Position numbers and translations under genes: made by a program. A stretch of DNA of 46,212 bases from Oscillospiraceae bacterium (GTDB lineage Bacteria > Bacillota > Clostridia > Oscillospirales > CAG-272). The stretch covers positions 1 through 46,212 of the forward strand of contig SVSK01000012.1 of NCBI GenBank assembly GCA_015064345.1, given 5' to 3'. The notes below the pieces were generated by a model. It was given only the letters and a program-made list of their open reading frames with translations, was not told the DNA's origin and did not search any database. Below, one piece after another: positions 25,488 through 36,757 of the stretch; the stretch's first letter is position 1, and the number at the start of each line of letters is the position of its first letter.

Positions 25488-28400
25488 TTACTTAAAGTAC
25501 TTAACCGCTGCTTCAAACATCTTGATGTCGAAGTTGCCGGGAATATTCTTGTAAAGGCCTGCGCCGATACGTTCGCTGTGACCCATCTTACCGAATACGC
25601 GTCCGTCGGGTGATGTAATACCCTCGATTGCGTACATGGAGTCGTTGGGGTTGAAGTGGATATCACTTGTTGCGTTATCGTCGAAGTCAACGTACTGTGT
25701 AGCGATCTGTCCGTTTGCCGCAAGAGCCTTGATAGTCGCCTCATCAGCGAGGAATCTGCCCTCACCGTGAGAGATCGGCACGCTGTAAACGTCGCCTACA
25801 TTTGTAAGAGCAAGCCAAGGAGACTTGTTGGACGCGATTCTTGTGCGAACGATGCGGGACTGGTGACGTGCGATGGTATTGAATGTAAGTGTAGGACAGT
25901 TTTCATCTGTGTCGATGATCTTACCGTAAGGAACGAGGCCAAGCTTGATAAGCGCCTGGAATCCGTTACAGATACCACACATGAGACCGTCGCGCTTTTC
26001 GAGAAGCTCTGTTACGCCTTCTTTGATTGCGGCGTTGCGGAAGAATGCTGTGATAAATTTACCTGATCCGTCAGGCTCGTCACCGCCTGAGAAGCCACCG
26101 GGGACAAAGATCATCTGTGACTGAGCGATCTTCTTTGCAACATTATCTACGCTGCGTGCTACGTCATCTGCCGTAAGATTGCGAATTACAACGATATCAG
26201 CCTCTGCTCCTGCTGCCTCAACTGCGCGTGCAGAATCGTATTCACAGTTTGTGCCGGGGAATACGGGGATGAGTACCTTGGGCTTTGAAACCTTTACAGC
26301 GGGTGCGGGACGCGTCTTTGCCTCAAAGCAGAAGTTCTCCATAGGAGTCTTTCTGTCGGGGATGTTGCAGCTATATACGCCCTCGAGAGTAGCCTCGTTG
26401 AGTTCTGCAAGCTCTGCGATAGATACGCATTCACCGCCAAGCTTAATTACAGGCTCGGATATTGTCTCACCGATCTTCAGTGCATATTCACATTCGATCT
26501 CGGTGTCAAGCTCAGCTACGATAAAGTCGTACATCATGCCGTTATATAAGTCGTTATCTGCTGTGCCGCATGATTCAAAGCCGATTTCATTACCGAAGGA
26601 CATCTTCATAACAGCTTCGGCAATACCGTTTTCAACTGCCCATGCCGCTTTTACCGCTCCCTTATCGCAGTAGCCGTGGAATGCTTCCCATGCGGATTTG
26701 GTTGATTCGGGAGTCTGGTCAACAGGAGCAAAGAGGTATACAGGATGTCCTGCTTCCTTGAATTCGGGAGAAATAACCTTATCTGCGTTAATAGGCGCGA
26801 TAGCAAAGGAGATCAGTGTCGGAGGAACGTCCTTATCGAGGAATGTACCGGACATGGAGTCCTTACCGCCAATAGCAGCACAACCGAGATCAAGCTGAGC
26901 ATCCATAGCACCGAGAAGTGCGGAGAAAGGCTTGCCCCAACGCTGGGGTTCATTGCGAAGCTTTTCAAAGAATTCCTGAAGTGTAAGATATGCATCCTTG
27001 TAGTCAGCACCGGAAGCTACAATCTTTGCAACAGAATTGAGCACAGCGGAGTATGCGCCAACATAAGTGTTTTCGCTGCTTACGTCTGCATCAAATCCCC
27101 ATGCCATAACGCTTGCGGAGTTTGTCTTTTCACCGGGAAGTACGGGAAGAAGTGCCGCCATAGACTGTGCGGGAGTTCTCTGTGTCTTACCACCAAAAGG
27201 CATAAGAACAGAGCCTGCGCCGATGGAGCCGTCAAATCTCTCTACAAGACCTCTTCTGCTTGCTGTCTTGAGGTCTGATGCCATTGTACGAAGGTCGGGA
27301 TAAAGAGCCTTTGAGAATACTTCAAGATCCTTTTCCTTTACTTCAACTGTTGTATGCTTGTCAGCACCGTTTGTATTAAGGAAATCTCTTGAAAGGTCAG
27401 CAATAGTCTGTCCCTTCCAGCTCATTACCATTCTTGCTTCTTCGGTAACAACCGCTACCTTATATGCTTCAAGGTTTTCGTTTTCAGCGTACGCGATAAA
27501 TGTATCCGCGTCCTTTGCCTCAACAACAACCGCCATTCTTTCCTGGGATTCGGAAATTGCAAGTTCTGTGCCGTCAAGTCCGTCGTACTTCTTGCGTACT
27601 GCATCAAGGTCGATCTTAAGGCCGTCTGCAAGCTCGCCAATAGCAACGGAAACGCCACCTGCACCAAAGTCGTTGCAACGCTTGATAAGTCTTGTAACCT
27701 TGGGGTCACGGAAGAGTCTCTGGATCTTTCTTTCTTCAGGTGCATTACCCTTCTGAACTTCGGATGCCATTGTAGTAAGAGACTTCATATTGTGGCTCTT
27801 TGATGAACCTGTGGCACCGCCGATACCATCACGTCCGGTTCTTCCGCCAAGAAGAATTACCACGTCTCCCGGAGCAGGACGCTCACGTCTTACGTTAACC
27901 GCAGGTGCAGCGGCAACTACAGCACCGCATTCGAGGCGCTTTGCCACGTATCCGTCGTGATATATTTCTGCCACGTGACCTGTTGCAAGACCTATCTGGT
28001 TACCGTATGAGGAATAACCTGCGGCCGCTGTCTGACAGATCTTTCTCTGTGGCAGCTTGCCGGGGATAGTATCTTTGATGGGGACTCTGGGATCAGCCGC
28101 ACCTGTTACGCGCATTGCCTGGTGAACGTATGCTCTGCCTGAGAGAGGGTCTCTGATGCATCCGCCGATACAGGTTGCCGCGCCACCGAAAGGTTCGATT
28201 TCTGTGGGGTGGTTATGAGTTTCATTCTTGAACATGAGAAGCCAATCCTGCTCTTCTCCGTTCACTTCTGCATTTACATGAATGGAGCAAGCGTTGATCT
28301 CTTCACTTTCGTCAAGTTCGGGAAGCTCGCCTCTCTTCTTGAGCACCTTTACAGCGATTGTTGCGATGTCCATAAGAGTCTGGGGACGTGCCGCAGCCTT

Positions 28401-29180
28401 TTCTTCGCCGTATACTTCAATTCTTGACTCAAGATATCTGTCGTATGCGTCTGCAATGATCTCGTCGTCAATTTTTACGCTGTCAATATGTGTTGAGAAT
28501 GTAGTGTGACGGCAATGGTCAGACCAATATGTGTCAACTACTCTGATTTCTGTAATTGTAGGATCTCTCTTTTCCTCGTTCTTGAAGTAATTCTGCAAGA
28601 AAGCGAGGTCGTCAAGGTCCATCGCAAGACCGAGGCTGTCAAGAAGCTCTTCAAGTCCCTTTGTATCAAGTTCGGTAAATCCTTCAACAGTTGCAACAGT
28701 TTCGGGAATTGTGTACTCAGCAATAAGTGTCTCGGGCTTTTCGAGAGATGCTTCTCTGCTCTCAACAGCGTTGATTACGTACTTCTTTACTGTGTCAATA
28801 TCAGCGTCAGTAAGTTCACCGGTAAGGATATATACCTTTGCAGAACGCACTGTAGGACGCTCGATCTGGCTCTGAAGCTGGATACACTGTGCGGCTGAAT
28901 CAGCTCTCTGGTCAAACTGTCCGGGAAGAGGCTCAACAGCAAAGACGATTCCTTCGCTTATATCAAGCTCTCTGTAGACGATATCAAGCTGAGGCTCGGA
29001 AAAAACTGTGTTGACAGCCTTATCAAAAAGCTCCGGATCAATGTTTTCAACATCGTAACGGTTAATGACACGAAGTCCGGTAAGGCCGTTTATGCCAACA
29101 AGATTCTTCAGTTCAGAAAGAAGACCTCTCGCTTCGTTAGCAAGCTCCTTTTTCTTTTCAACAAATACTCTGAAAACCAT
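25488..29180 (-). CDS. purL: Phosphoribosylformylglycinamidine synthase, single-chain (synthetase + glutaminase)
   Basis: [42 protein letters not shown]-terminal [31 protein letters not shown]. Confidence 0.97.
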   Translation of the reverse strand: MVFRVFVEKKKELANEARGLLSELKNLVGINGLTGLRVINRYDVENIDPELFDKAVNTVFSEPQLDIVYRELDISEGIVFAVEPLPGQFDQRADSAAQCIQLQSQIERPTVRSAKVYILTGELTDADIDTVKKYVINAVESREASLEKPETLIAEYTIPETVATVEGFTELDTKGLEELLDSLGLAMDLDDLAFLQNYFKNEEKRDPTITEIRVVDTYWSDHCRHTTFSTHIDSVKIDDEIIADAYDRYLESRIEVYGEEKAAARPQTLMDIATIAVKVLKKRGELPELDESEEINACSIHVNAEVNGEEQDWLLMFKNETHNHPTEIEPFGGAATCIGGCIRDPLSGRAYVHQAMRVTGAADPRVPIKDTIPGKLPQRKICQTAAAGYSSYGNQIGLATGHVAEIYHDGYVAKRLECGAVVAAAPAVNVRRERPAPGDVVILLGGRTGRDGIGGATGSSKSHNMKSLTTMASEVQKGNAPEERKIQRLFRDPKVTRLIKRCNDFGAGGVSVAIGELADGLKIDLDAVRKKYDGLDGTELAISESQERMAVVVEAKDADTFIAYAENENLEAYKVAVVTEEARMVMSWKGQTIADLSRDFLNTNGADKHTTVEVKEKDLEVFSKALYPDLRTMASDLKTASRRGLVERFDGSIGAGSVLMPFGGKTQRTPAQSMAALLPVLPGEKTNSASVMAWGFDADVSSENTYVGAYSAVLNSVAKIVASGADYKDAYLTLQEFFEKLRNEPQRWGKPFSALLGAMDAQLDLGCAAIGGKDSMSGTFLDKDVPPTLISFAIAPINADKVISPEFKEAGHPVYLFAPVDQTPESTKSAWEAFHGYCDKGAVKAAWAVENGIAEAVMKMSFGNEIGFESCGTADNDLYNGMMYDFIVAELDTEIECEYALKIGETISEPVIKLGGECVSIAELAELNEATLEGVYSCNIPDRKTPMENFCFEAKTRPAPAVKVSKPKVLIPVFPGTNCEYDSARAVEAAGAEADIVVIRNLTADDVARSVDNVAKKIAQSQMIFVPGGFSGGDEPDGSGKFITAFFRNAAIKEGVTELLEKRDGLMCGICNGFQALIKLGLVPYGKIIDTDENCPTLTFNTIARHQSRIVRTRIASNKSPWLALTNVGDVYSVPISHGEGRFLADEATIKALAANGQIATQYVDFDDNATSDIHFNPNDSMYAIEGITSPDGRVFGKMGHSERIGAGLYKNIPGNFDIKMFEAAVKYFK

Positions 29181-29182
29181 TA

Positions 29183-30451
29183 TTATTCCTCCAATGCCGC
29201 CAATGCGCGAGCGCCGATGTCATGACGGTAGTATGCATTATTGAAGCTGATCTTTTCAACCATGGCGTAGGAAGCCTTGATTGCTTCGGGAAGCGTGTCT
29301 GCAATTGCGGTTGCACCGAGAACACGTCCGCCGTTTGTCAGAAGCTTGCCGTCCTTGAGACTTGCACCTGCAACATACACATTCTTTTCTATTTCCGCGG
29401 GAATATTCATCTCAAAGCCCTTTTCGTAGCTCTGGGGATAACCCTTGGAAGCCATGATTACGCAACACGCGTTCTTATTGCTGAATTTAACCTCTGTATC
29501 AGCAAGTGTACCGTTGGTTGTAGCCTGCATAACTGTGAGAAGGTCACTCTCAAGGAGAGGAAGCACAACCTGTGTTTCGGGGTCTCCGAATCGGCAGTTA
29601 TACTCGATAACCTTGGGGCCTTTGGGTGTGATCATAAGACCGAAGTAGAGGCAACCCTTGAATGTTCTGCCTTCAGCGTTCATAGCCTTGATAGTGGGAA
29701 CGAAAATTTTGTCCATACACTCTTTTGCTATGTCCGCTGTGTAGTAGGGGTTGGGGGCAATAGTACCCATACCACCTGTGTTAAGACCTGTATCGTTATC
29801 CCCTGCTCTCTTATGGTCCATTGATGAGATCATTGGTACAACTACATTTCCGTCAGTGAAAGACAGGACGGAAACCTCGGGACCTGTGAGGAACTCTTCA
29901 ATAACGATATGATCACCACTCTTGCCGAACTGCTTATCCTGCATCATTGAGATAACAGCATTCTTGGCAGCCTCTCTGTCCTCAGCGATAATTACACCCT
30001 TTCCGAGTGCAAGACCGTCTGCCTTGATAACTGTGGGAATTGGACATGTCTCGATATACTCAAGGGCCTTTGCCATATCGTCAAATACTTCATATTCCGC
30101 AGTGGGAATACCGTATTTCTTCATAAGGTTCTTTGAGAAAACCTTACTGCCTTCGATAATAGCGGCATTTGCACGAGGACCGAAGCAAGGGATGCCTTTT
30201 TCCTCAAGCGCATCAACGCATCCGAGAACAAGAGGATCGTCCGGAGCAACAACAGCATAGTCGATGCTATTCTCTACAGCAAATTTTGTTATCGCTTCGA
30301 TATCCTTTGCACCTATGTTAACAAGAGTGGCGTCGTTTGCCATGCCGCCGTTACCGGGGAGAGCGAATATCTCTGTAACGTTTTTATTTTCTTTAATTTT
30401 CTTGATGATGGCATGTTCTCTGCCGCCACCGCCAACTACCATTATTTTCAT
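29183..30451 (-). CDS. purD: Phosphoribosylamine--glycine ligase
   Basis: MKIMVVGGGGREHAIIKKI..VIKADGLALGKGVIIAED..NCRFGDPETQVVLPLL. Confidence 0.97.
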   Translation of the reverse strand: MKIMVVGGGGREHAIIKKIKENKNVTEIFALPGNGGMANDATLVNIGAKDIEAITKFAVENSIDYAVVAPDDPLVLGCVDALEEKGIPCFGPRANAAIIEGSKVFSKNLMKKYGIPTAEYEVFDDMAKALEYIETCPIPTVIKADGLALGKGVIIAEDREAAKNAVISMMQDKQFGKSGDHIVIEEFLTGPEVSVLSFTDGNVVVPMISSMDHKRAGDNDTGLNTGGMGTIAPNPYYTADIAKECMDKIFVPTIKAMNAEGRTFKGCLYFGLMITPKGPKVIEYNCRFGDPETQVVLPLLESDLLTVMQATTNGTLADTEVKFSNKNACCVIMASKGYPQSYEKGFEMNIPAEIEKNVYVAGASLKDGKLLTNGGRVLGATAIADTLPEAIKASYAMVEKISFNNAYYRHDIGARALAALEE

Positions 30452-30469
30452 ATTTATATCCTTATCAGA

Positions 30470-31654
30470 TTAATGGTGGAACAGTCTCATGCCTGTGAAT
30501 GCCATTGCGATACCGCGCTTGTTGCACTCTTCAATAACGAGATCGTCACGGATAGATCCGCCAGGCTCAGCTATGTAGTGAACACCGGATGCGTGTGCTC
30601 TCTTTACGTTATCTGCAAAGGGGAAGAAAGCGTCGGATGCAAGTGCAATCTGGTTGAATCCGCCAAGCCACTCTGCTCTTTCTTCTGCTGTGAGAGGAGC
30701 GGGCTGAGATGTAAAGTAGTTCTGCCAGATTCCGTCAGCGCAAACGTCTTCTTCGTTTCCGTTGATGTAACCGTCGATTACGTTGTCTCTCTCAGGTCTG
30801 CCCATTGTGGGAAGGAAAGGAAGATCAAGTACCTTCGGATGCTGACGCATGAGCCAAGTATCTGCCTTTGTTCCTGCAAGTCTTGTGCAGTGGATTCTGG
30901 ACTGCTGACCTGCGCCAACGCCGATTGCCTGACCGTCTGTAGCATAGCAAACGGAGTTGGACTGAGTATACTTAAGTGTGATAAGAGCTACGATAAGGTC
31001 GCGCTTTGCGGATTCGGGAAGCTCTTTGTTTTCTGTTACAACGTTTTCGAGAAGGTGCTCACCGATCTTGAACTCGTTTCTGCCCTGCTCGAATGTGATG
31101 CCGTAAACGTCCTTTGTTTCGATAGGCTCGGGCTTGTATTCGGGATCGATCTGTACGATGTTATAACCGCCTTTTCTCTTGGACTTGAGGATCTCAAGAG
31201 CTTCGGGCTCGTAACCGGGAGCGATGATACCGTCGGAAACCTCGCGGGCAATGAGCTTTGCTGTTGTTACGTCGCAAACGTCGGAGAGTGCAACCCAGTC
31301 GCCGAAGGAGCAAAGTCTGTCTGTACCGCGAGCACGAACGTACGCACAAGCGAGAGGAGACTCATCAAGGCCTTCGATGTCTTCAACGAAGCAAGCTTTC
31401 TTGAGAGCATCGCTGAGAGGAAGACCGATAGCTGCAGATGTGGGGGAAACGTGCTTGAAGGATGTAGCAGCAGGTACGCCAAGCGCTTCCTTCAGTTCCT
31501 TAACGAGCTGATAGGAGTTGAATGCGTCAAGGAAGTTGATATATCCGGGACGACCGTTGAGCACGGTAATGGGAAGCTCGCTGCCATCCTTCATAAAGAT
31601 TCTCGAAGGCTTCTGGTTGGGGTTACAGCCATATTTAAGTTCAAATTCTTTCAT
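30470..31654 (-). CDS. Stand-alone AICAR formyltransferase (PurH C-terminal-domain type)
   Basis: ELKYGCNPNQKPSRIFM..TSFKHVSPTSAAIGLPL..SNSVCYATDGQAIGVGAGQQSRIHCTRLAGTKAD..SDAFFPFADNVKRAHASGVHYIAEPGGSIRDDLVI. Lacks an IMP cyclohydrolase domain. Confidence 0.95.
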   Translation of the reverse strand: MKEFELKYGCNPNQKPSRIFMKDGSELPITVLNGRPGYINFLDAFNSYQLVKELKEALGVPAATSFKHVSPTSAAIGLPLSDALKKACFVEDIEGLDESPLACAYVRARGTDRLCSFGDWVALSDVCDVTTAKLIAREVSDGIIAPGYEPEALEILKSKRKGGYNIVQIDPEYKPEPIETKDVYGITFEQGRNEFKIGEHLLENVVTENKELPESAKRDLIVALITLKYTQSNSVCYATDGQAIGVGAGQQSRIHCTRLAGTKADTWLMRQHPKVLDLPFLPTMGRPERDNVIDGYINGNEEDVCADGIWQNYFTSQPAPLTAEERAEWLGGFNQIALASDAFFPFADNVKRAHASGVHYIAEPGGSIRDDLVIEECNKRGIAMAFTGMRLFHH

Positions 31655-31680
31655 TTTTATCTCCTTTAATATCTCATAAA

Positions 31681-32160
31681 TTACACGAGTTTACGCCAGA
31701 TCTCGCATACGTTACAGCATGCATGATCATCATCAGATTCCTCTACAAGAGCAATTTGTGTCAGTACCGCTTCCTTATATGTAGATATAAGTCCAAATTC
31801 GTTGAGCGAATCATATGATATTGACTCAAAATTGCATCCACAGTTTGTTATTGCACTAATACTCGAAAAATCTTCAACAAGATCATACCCGCAGAATGTA
31901 AATCCTTGCCTTTCAAGGCCATTTTGAGGATAAATCTCAGGTCTGACAATTACTGCAATAATTTGTTCTGTTCCGGAACGCAGAGGTGAGTTGTGAGCCT
32001 CTATCTCATACATATTAAACAGACCACAGTCGAATGATACGATCTCACTGCACTTTATCTTGTTTTTTGTAAAATATCTGAACCGTTCGTTAGAATAGTA
32101 ACGGTTGGCACCAAAATACTGAACATACAGTGGTGTGCGGGGGATGAACTCGATGCTCAT
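31681..32160 (-). CDS. Hypothetical protein inside the purine operon
   Basis: 159-aa ORF in tight spacing between the IMP cyclohydrolase and AICAR transformylase genes; no family recognised. Confidence 0.6.
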   Translation of the reverse strand: MSIEFIPRTPLYVQYFGANRYYSNERFRYFTKNKIKCSEIVSFDCGLFNMYEIEAHNSPLRSGTEQIIAVIVRPEIYPQNGLERQGFTFCGYDLVEDFSSISAITNCGCNFESISYDSLNEFGLISTYKEAVLTQIALVEESDDDHACCNVCEIWRKLV

Positions 32161-32169
32161 TTATTATCC

Positions 32170-32886
32170 TTACACGTTCTTATTTACAATTCTTGTTTCG
32201 GTTTCGCCTGTTGTGATATCGATATATCTAACAAAGAGGGATACCTTATTGTCCTCATTGAGATTTGTCCAGATAAGGTCAGTCATTGTATCAATATCAG
32301 CCTCGGGAAGCTCAAGGGTCTTAGGCTCGCCCTCGAATGAAGGAAGCGGATTACCGTCACCGTTATAGGTATGGATAAACTTCGCTCTGCCTGCTATAGG
32401 ATTAGAATAAGCGTATGTAAATCTTTCGCAAGAGCTGTCGTCCCCTTCTGCACTCTTAAGAATGGACATTGCAAAGTTCATTTCACCGTTTTCGCGGTGG
32501 ATGATACCGGAAATACGAGGTGTAAAGTTGGGCTTATCGTCTTCAAACTCACGGGTGCGGAGAGCCTGCTCGAATGTCATCTGCTTGTCCATAAGCTCGT
32601 AAATTGTGTCGGTCTGATCGCCGTTTGTAACGATAGTCTTGTTTCCGAGCACTCTTACGGGATAGTAGATTATGAGATGGGGGTCTGTCATCTTGGACTC
32701 GTCGAACGCCTTTGTACGCATTGCGTCACCTTCAAGTACGAATACGCGGTTGCGGCTGTTTTCGCTTCTGCCCATGATGAAGTATGCGGTGATAGCCTTC
32801 TTACCGTCAGCGCTCTTGCCAATAATTATACCTCTGCCGTGATAAGCAAGAGAATTAAGCTCGTTTGCAATGGTAGATATTTTCAT
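32170..32886 (-). CDS. IMP cyclohydrolase-like protein (PurO / IMP_cyclohyd family)
   Basis: NELNSLAYHGRGIIIGKSADGKKAITAYFIMGRSENSRNRVF..DPHLIIYYPVR..FTPRISGII; operon context with a PurH lacking this domain. Confidence 0.8.
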   Translation of the reverse strand: MKISTIANELNSLAYHGRGIIIGKSADGKKAITAYFIMGRSENSRNRVFVLEGDAMRTKAFDESKMTDPHLIIYYPVRVLGNKTIVTNGDQTDTIYELMDKQMTFEQALRTREFEDDKPNFTPRISGIIHRENGEMNFAMSILKSAEGDDSSCERFTYAYSNPIAGRAKFIHTYNGDGNPLPSFEGEPKTLELPEADIDTMTDLIWTNLNEDNKVSLFVRYIDITTGETETRIVNKNV

Positions 32887-32891
32887 TGAAA

Positions 32892-33527
32892 TTATTCTCC
32901 TTTAATATACACTTTGTTGTCTATAACAGTTATTCTTCCGTCGCAGAACAGACGAACTGCCTCGGGCAGGATCTTCCATTCAGCCTGTTCCATTATTCTC
33001 TTTTGGAGAGCTTCGGGAGTGTCGTCCTGCTTAACTTCAACTGCCTTTTGCAGGATGATCGGACCTGCATCGCACTCGGGAGTAACTATATGCACCGTTG
33101 CGCCGGATACCTTTACGCCCTTAGCAAGTGCTGCTTCGTGAACATAAAGTCCGTAAAAGCCTTTTCCGCAGAACGAAGGGATAAGCGCAGGGTGAACGTT
33201 GATGATTCTGTTGGGAAAAGCCTCGTAAACCTGCTCGTCGATGATCGTAAGGAAGCCTGCAAGTACAACAAGATCTATTCCTGCCGCAATCATAGTGTCG
33301 GCAAGTGCTTTTGAGTATGCCGCTATGCTGTCGTATTCCTTGCGAGCGAGAACCTTTGACTCAATTCCGTTGTTCTTTGCCCTCTCGAGCGCATAAACAC
33401 CCGGCTTTGAGGCGATAACAAGGGATATTTTACCGTTTCCAAGTTCTCCTCTTCCCTGTGCATCAATGAGGGCTTGCAGATTTGTTCCGCCACCCGACAC
33501 AAGGACTGCTATTTTTGTCTGTTTCAT
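32892..33527 (-). CDS. purN: Phosphoribosylglycinamide formyltransferase
   Basis: MKQTKIAVLVSGGGTNLQALID..DLVVLAGFLTIIDEQVYEAFPNRIINVHPALIPSFCGKGFYG. Start at 33527 preferred over the track start 33575. Confidence 0.95.
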   Translation of the reverse strand: MKQTKIAVLVSGGGTNLQALIDAQGRGELGNGKISLVIASKPGVYALERAKNNGIESKVLARKEYDSIAAYSKALADTMIAAGIDLVVLAGFLTIIDEQVYEAFPNRIINVHPALIPSFCGKGFYGLYVHEAALAKGVKVSGATVHIVTPECDAGPIILQKAVEVKQDDTPEALQKRIMEQAEWKILPEAVRLFCDGRITVIDNKVYIKGE

Positions 33528-33547
33528 AAATTTACCCTTATAAATAA

Positions 33548-34183
33548 TCAGTTTGCGGTGTTCTTCTCTTTGCAAAGGAGAGAAAGCGCGGGAATAAGCA
33601 TGCCGCCGATTGCGTTACCGAGGATTACGATCCACAGATAAGCGAATGCGTTGAGGCTTACGATACCGGATGCCGCAAAGTAGAACATATTTGCGATAGA
33701 GTGCTCAAATCCTGCGAGGATGAACACGGGTACGCAGAAGAATATGCCTGCGATGGACTTATTCTCTCTGTAAATTACTACTGCGAGGTACATGAGGATT
33801 CCGCAGAAGATTGCACGGATGATAGTTTCGGGGACTGTCTGCGCAAGCTTAGGTTCGCAAATTGCGAGAGCCTTTTCACCAAGTGCGGGAAGTGCGTATC
33901 TGATGGCATAACCTGACACAGCGGTTCCTATAAGATTGCCGAGAAGTGAAAGAAGAACTGCGGAGAAGTCTGCTTTTTTATGGGAAATAACGAGGAAACC
34001 TACTTTTCCTGTGAACAGTGCGTATCCGCGGAAGCAGATACAAAGAAGCGCAACAGAAAACATTATAGCGCCAACTATCTTACCGTAACCTGCGTAATCA
34101 TTGCAACAAGCGAGGAAAACGCTTCCGCCAATTCCGATGCAAAGTCCTGCAATAACTCCAAGTGTTAAATCTCTCTTCAGCAT
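33548..34183 (-). CDS. Formate/nitrite transporter (FNT) family channel
   Basis: Six hydrophobic segments with FNT motifs [48 protein letters not shown]. Confidence 0.88.
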   Translation of the reverse strand: MLKRDLTLGVIAGLCIGIGGSVFLACCNDYAGYGKIVGAIMFSVALLCICFRGYALFTGKVGFLVISHKKADFSAVLLSLLGNLIGTAVSGYAIRYALPALGEKALAICEPKLAQTVPETIIRAIFCGILMYLAVVIYRENKSIAGIFFCVPVFILAGFEHSIANMFYFAASGIVSLNAFAYLWIVILGNAIGGMLIPALSLLCKEKNTAN

Positions 34184-35226
34184 AATACTACCTGCTCATC
34201 AGATTCAATAATTTCGCCAAGAACGTAAGCATCCTCGCCGTTTGCACGGAGGATCTCGAGTGCTGTATCAACCTGGTCTGCGGGAACAACAACGCTCATA
34301 CCAACGCCCATGTTGTATGTGTTGTACATATCTCTTTCAGGGATGTTACCTGTCTTTGCGATAAGATCGAAGATAGGAAGAACCTTAACGTCCGCCTTAT
34401 TGATCTTTGCGCCAAGTCCCTCGGGAATGCTTCTCGGAATGTTTTCGTAGAAGCCGCCGCCTGTGATATGGGAGATACCCTTTACGTCAACCTTGTCGAT
34501 GAGAGCGAGGATGGATTTAACGTAGATCTTTGTGGGAGTGAGAAGTGTCTCAGCGATGGTCTTGCCGCCAAGAGCTTCACAAGGTACATATAGGTTGTCG
34601 GGATTGTTGTCAATATCGAACACCTTGCGGATAAGAGAGAATCCGTTGGAATGGATGCCGCTGGATGCAAGAGCGATAACTACGTCGCCTGCAGCCATCT
34701 TTTTGTTGTCGATGATCTTTTTCTTATCAACGATACCTACAGCAAAGCCTGCAAGGTCGTATTCCTCAACGGGCATCATACCGGGGTGTTCAGCAGTTTC
34801 GCCGCCGATAAGTGCCGCACCTGACTGTACACAGCCTTCAGCAACACCGCCGACGATCTCAGCGATCTTTTCGGGGATATTCTTGCCGCATGCGATATAG
34901 TCAAGGAAGAACAGCGGTTTTGCGCCACAGCAGATAATATCGTTAACGCACATTGCAACAGCGTCAATGCCGATAGTGTCATGCTTGTCCATGAGAATGG
35001 CCATCTTTACCTTTGTACCGCATCCGTCAGTACCGGATACAAGCACAGGCTCTTCCATGCCGAGAAGATTGAGTCCAAAGCATCCGCCAAAGCCGCCGAT
35101 GTCATCAACACAGCCTTCGTTCTTTGTGCGTGCAATATGTTTTTTCATGAGTTCTACGGCTTTATAGCCTGCAGTAATGTCAACGCCCGCTGCTGCGTAG
35201 CTTTCAGATTTGGAGTTAGAGTGCAT
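34177..35226 (-). CDS. purM: Phosphoribosylformylglycinamidine cyclo-ligase
   Basis: [80 protein letters not shown]. Confidence 0.97.
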   Translation of the reverse strand: MHSNSKSESYAAAGVDITAGYKAVELMKKHIARTKNEGCVDDIGGFGGCFGLNLLGMEEPVLVSGTDGCGTKVKMAILMDKHDTIGIDAVAMCVNDIICCGAKPLFFLDYIACGKNIPEKIAEIVGGVAEGCVQSGAALIGGETAEHPGMMPVEEYDLAGFAVGIVDKKKIIDNKKMAAGDVVIALASSGIHSNGFSLIRKVFDIDNNPDNLYVPCEALGGKTIAETLLTPTKIYVKSILALIDKVDVKGISHITGGGFYENIPRSIPEGLGAKINKADVKVLPIFDLIAKTGNIPERDMYNTYNMGVGMSVVVPADQVDTALEILRANGEDAYVLGEIIESDEQVVLC

Positions 35227-35274
35227 TTTAATGATCCTTTCTTAAGTTAAATGCGCCGTGGGTGTCAATATGAA

Positions 35275-36699
35275 TTATTCTTTACCTGTCCAGCAATATG
35301 TGCAAAGCTTACACTCGGGAAGACCGATTGCTTTGATAATGCCTTCGAGGGACTGAAATTCAAGAGAATCAAAGTGGAACTTTTCACAGAGAGCACGTCT
35401 CAGATTCTTACCGCGTTCAGTATTTGCATCACTGTACTCCTCAATATGTTTGAAGCCTTCTTCCCCCTCGAGTTCCATAATAACTCTGCGGGCAATAAGA
35501 TCCATTTCGCTGTTAGCTCTGGAGAAGTTCAGATATTTACAGCAGTACATAATAGGCGGACATGCGCTTCTCATATGTACTTCCTTTGCTCCGTGCTCAT
35601 GAAGGAATTCTACAGTTTCCTTAAGCTGAGTTCCTCTTACAATAGAGTCGTCAACAAACAAGAGGTTCTTGTCATGGATAAATTCCTTAATGGGGATCTG
35701 CTTCATTTTCGCAACGCGGTCTCTGTCGACCTGCTTTGCCGGTGTGAAGCTTCTTGCCCATGTTGGTGTATATTTGATATAAGGACGTGCAAAGGGGATT
35801 CCGGAAGCATTTGCATATCCGATTGCATGAGGTGTACCTGAATCCGGGAATCCGCCGATATAGTCGATATTGCTGATGGTTCCCTTTTCCTTATCCGTCT
35901 CTGCAAGAATACCGCCGTCACGGTATCGCATAGCCTCTACGTTAATACCCTCGTAGTTTGATGAGGAGTATCCGTAATACGTCCAAAGGAACGAGCAGAT
36001 GCGCATCTCTTTGCCGGGCTCTGCGAGGATATTCATACCATCGCTTGTTATCTCAACTACCTCACCCGGACCAAGCTCATGCTCTGTTTCATAGCCAAGC
36101 TTCTGGTAAGCGAAGGATTCAAATGAGATACAGTATCCGTCCTCTTTCTTTCCCACAAGCATTGGTGTTCGGCCAAGGCTGTCGCGGGCACCGACGATGG
36201 ATCCGTCATCGCGAAGGATCAAAACGGAAAGAGATCCGTCAACCACCTTCTGCGCAAATTTGATACCCTCAATGAGACTGCTCTTTCTGCCGATTAAGGC
36301 TGCAACCAGTTCAGTCCAGTTGATCTTTCCGCTTGTCATGGTGGTAAGGTGTCCACCGCTGTACTCGAGATACTGATCGATAAGCTCATCAGCATTATTG
36401 ATCATGCCGATAATACAGATGGCGAAAGTTCCCTGTGATGAGCGAATGAGCAGAGGCTGCGGGTCGCTGTCACTGATGCATCCGATAGCGGAGTTGCCGG
36501 ACATCTCCTCGAACACCTTCTCAAACTTTGTTCTGAACGGTGAATTCTGAATATTATGAATCTCGCGCTGGAGACCTATTTCACTGTCGTAAGATGCCAT
36601 ACCGCCGCGACGTGTACCGAGATGTGAGTGGTAGTCCGTGCCGAAGAACACGTCTTCTATCGCATCATGCTTGCAGGCTGCTCCAAAAAATCCTCCCAT
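35275..36699 (-). CDS. purF: Amidophosphoribosyltransferase-like protein (PurF), variant lacking N-terminal catalytic Cys
   Basis: PRPP loop NLLFVDDSIVRGTQLKETVEFL, GYANASGIPFARPYIK, C-term CKLCTYCWTG. N-terminus MGGFFGAACKHD with AAGGAG 7 nt upstream of the ATG. Confidence 0.88.
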   Translation of the reverse strand: MGGFFGAACKHDAIEDVFFGTDYHSHLGTRRGGMASYDSEIGLQREIHNIQNSPFRTKFEKVFEEMSGNSAIGCISDSDPQPLLIRSSQGTFAICIIGMINNADELIDQYLEYSGGHLTTMTSGKINWTELVAALIGRKSSLIEGIKFAQKVVDGSLSVLILRDDGSIVGARDSLGRTPMLVGKKEDGYCISFESFAYQKLGYETEHELGPGEVVEITSDGMNILAEPGKEMRICSFLWTYYGYSSSNYEGINVEAMRYRDGGILAETDKEKGTISNIDYIGGFPDSGTPHAIGYANASGIPFARPYIKYTPTWARSFTPAKQVDRDRVAKMKQIPIKEFIHDKNLLFVDDSIVRGTQLKETVEFLHEHGAKEVHMRSACPPIMYCCKYLNFSRANSEMDLIARRVIMELEGEEGFKHIEEYSDANTERGKNLRRALCEKFHFDSLEFQSLEGIIKAIGLPECKLCTYCWTGKE

Positions 36700-36757
36700 A
36701 ATTTTCTCCTTGTCTTTATTGGTTGGATATTTATGTTCTTATAAATGTGAACTCAAC

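Noticed and set aside
24376-25554. 392-aa plus-strand ORF antisense to fhs
   Set aside because: Cys/Ser-rich low-quality translation lying entirely opposite a strong CDS; mirror ORF from codon bias.
30413-31669. 418-aa plus-strand ORF antisense to the AICAR transformylase gene
   Set aside because: Cys-rich antisense shadow of a conserved gene; no RBS or domain.
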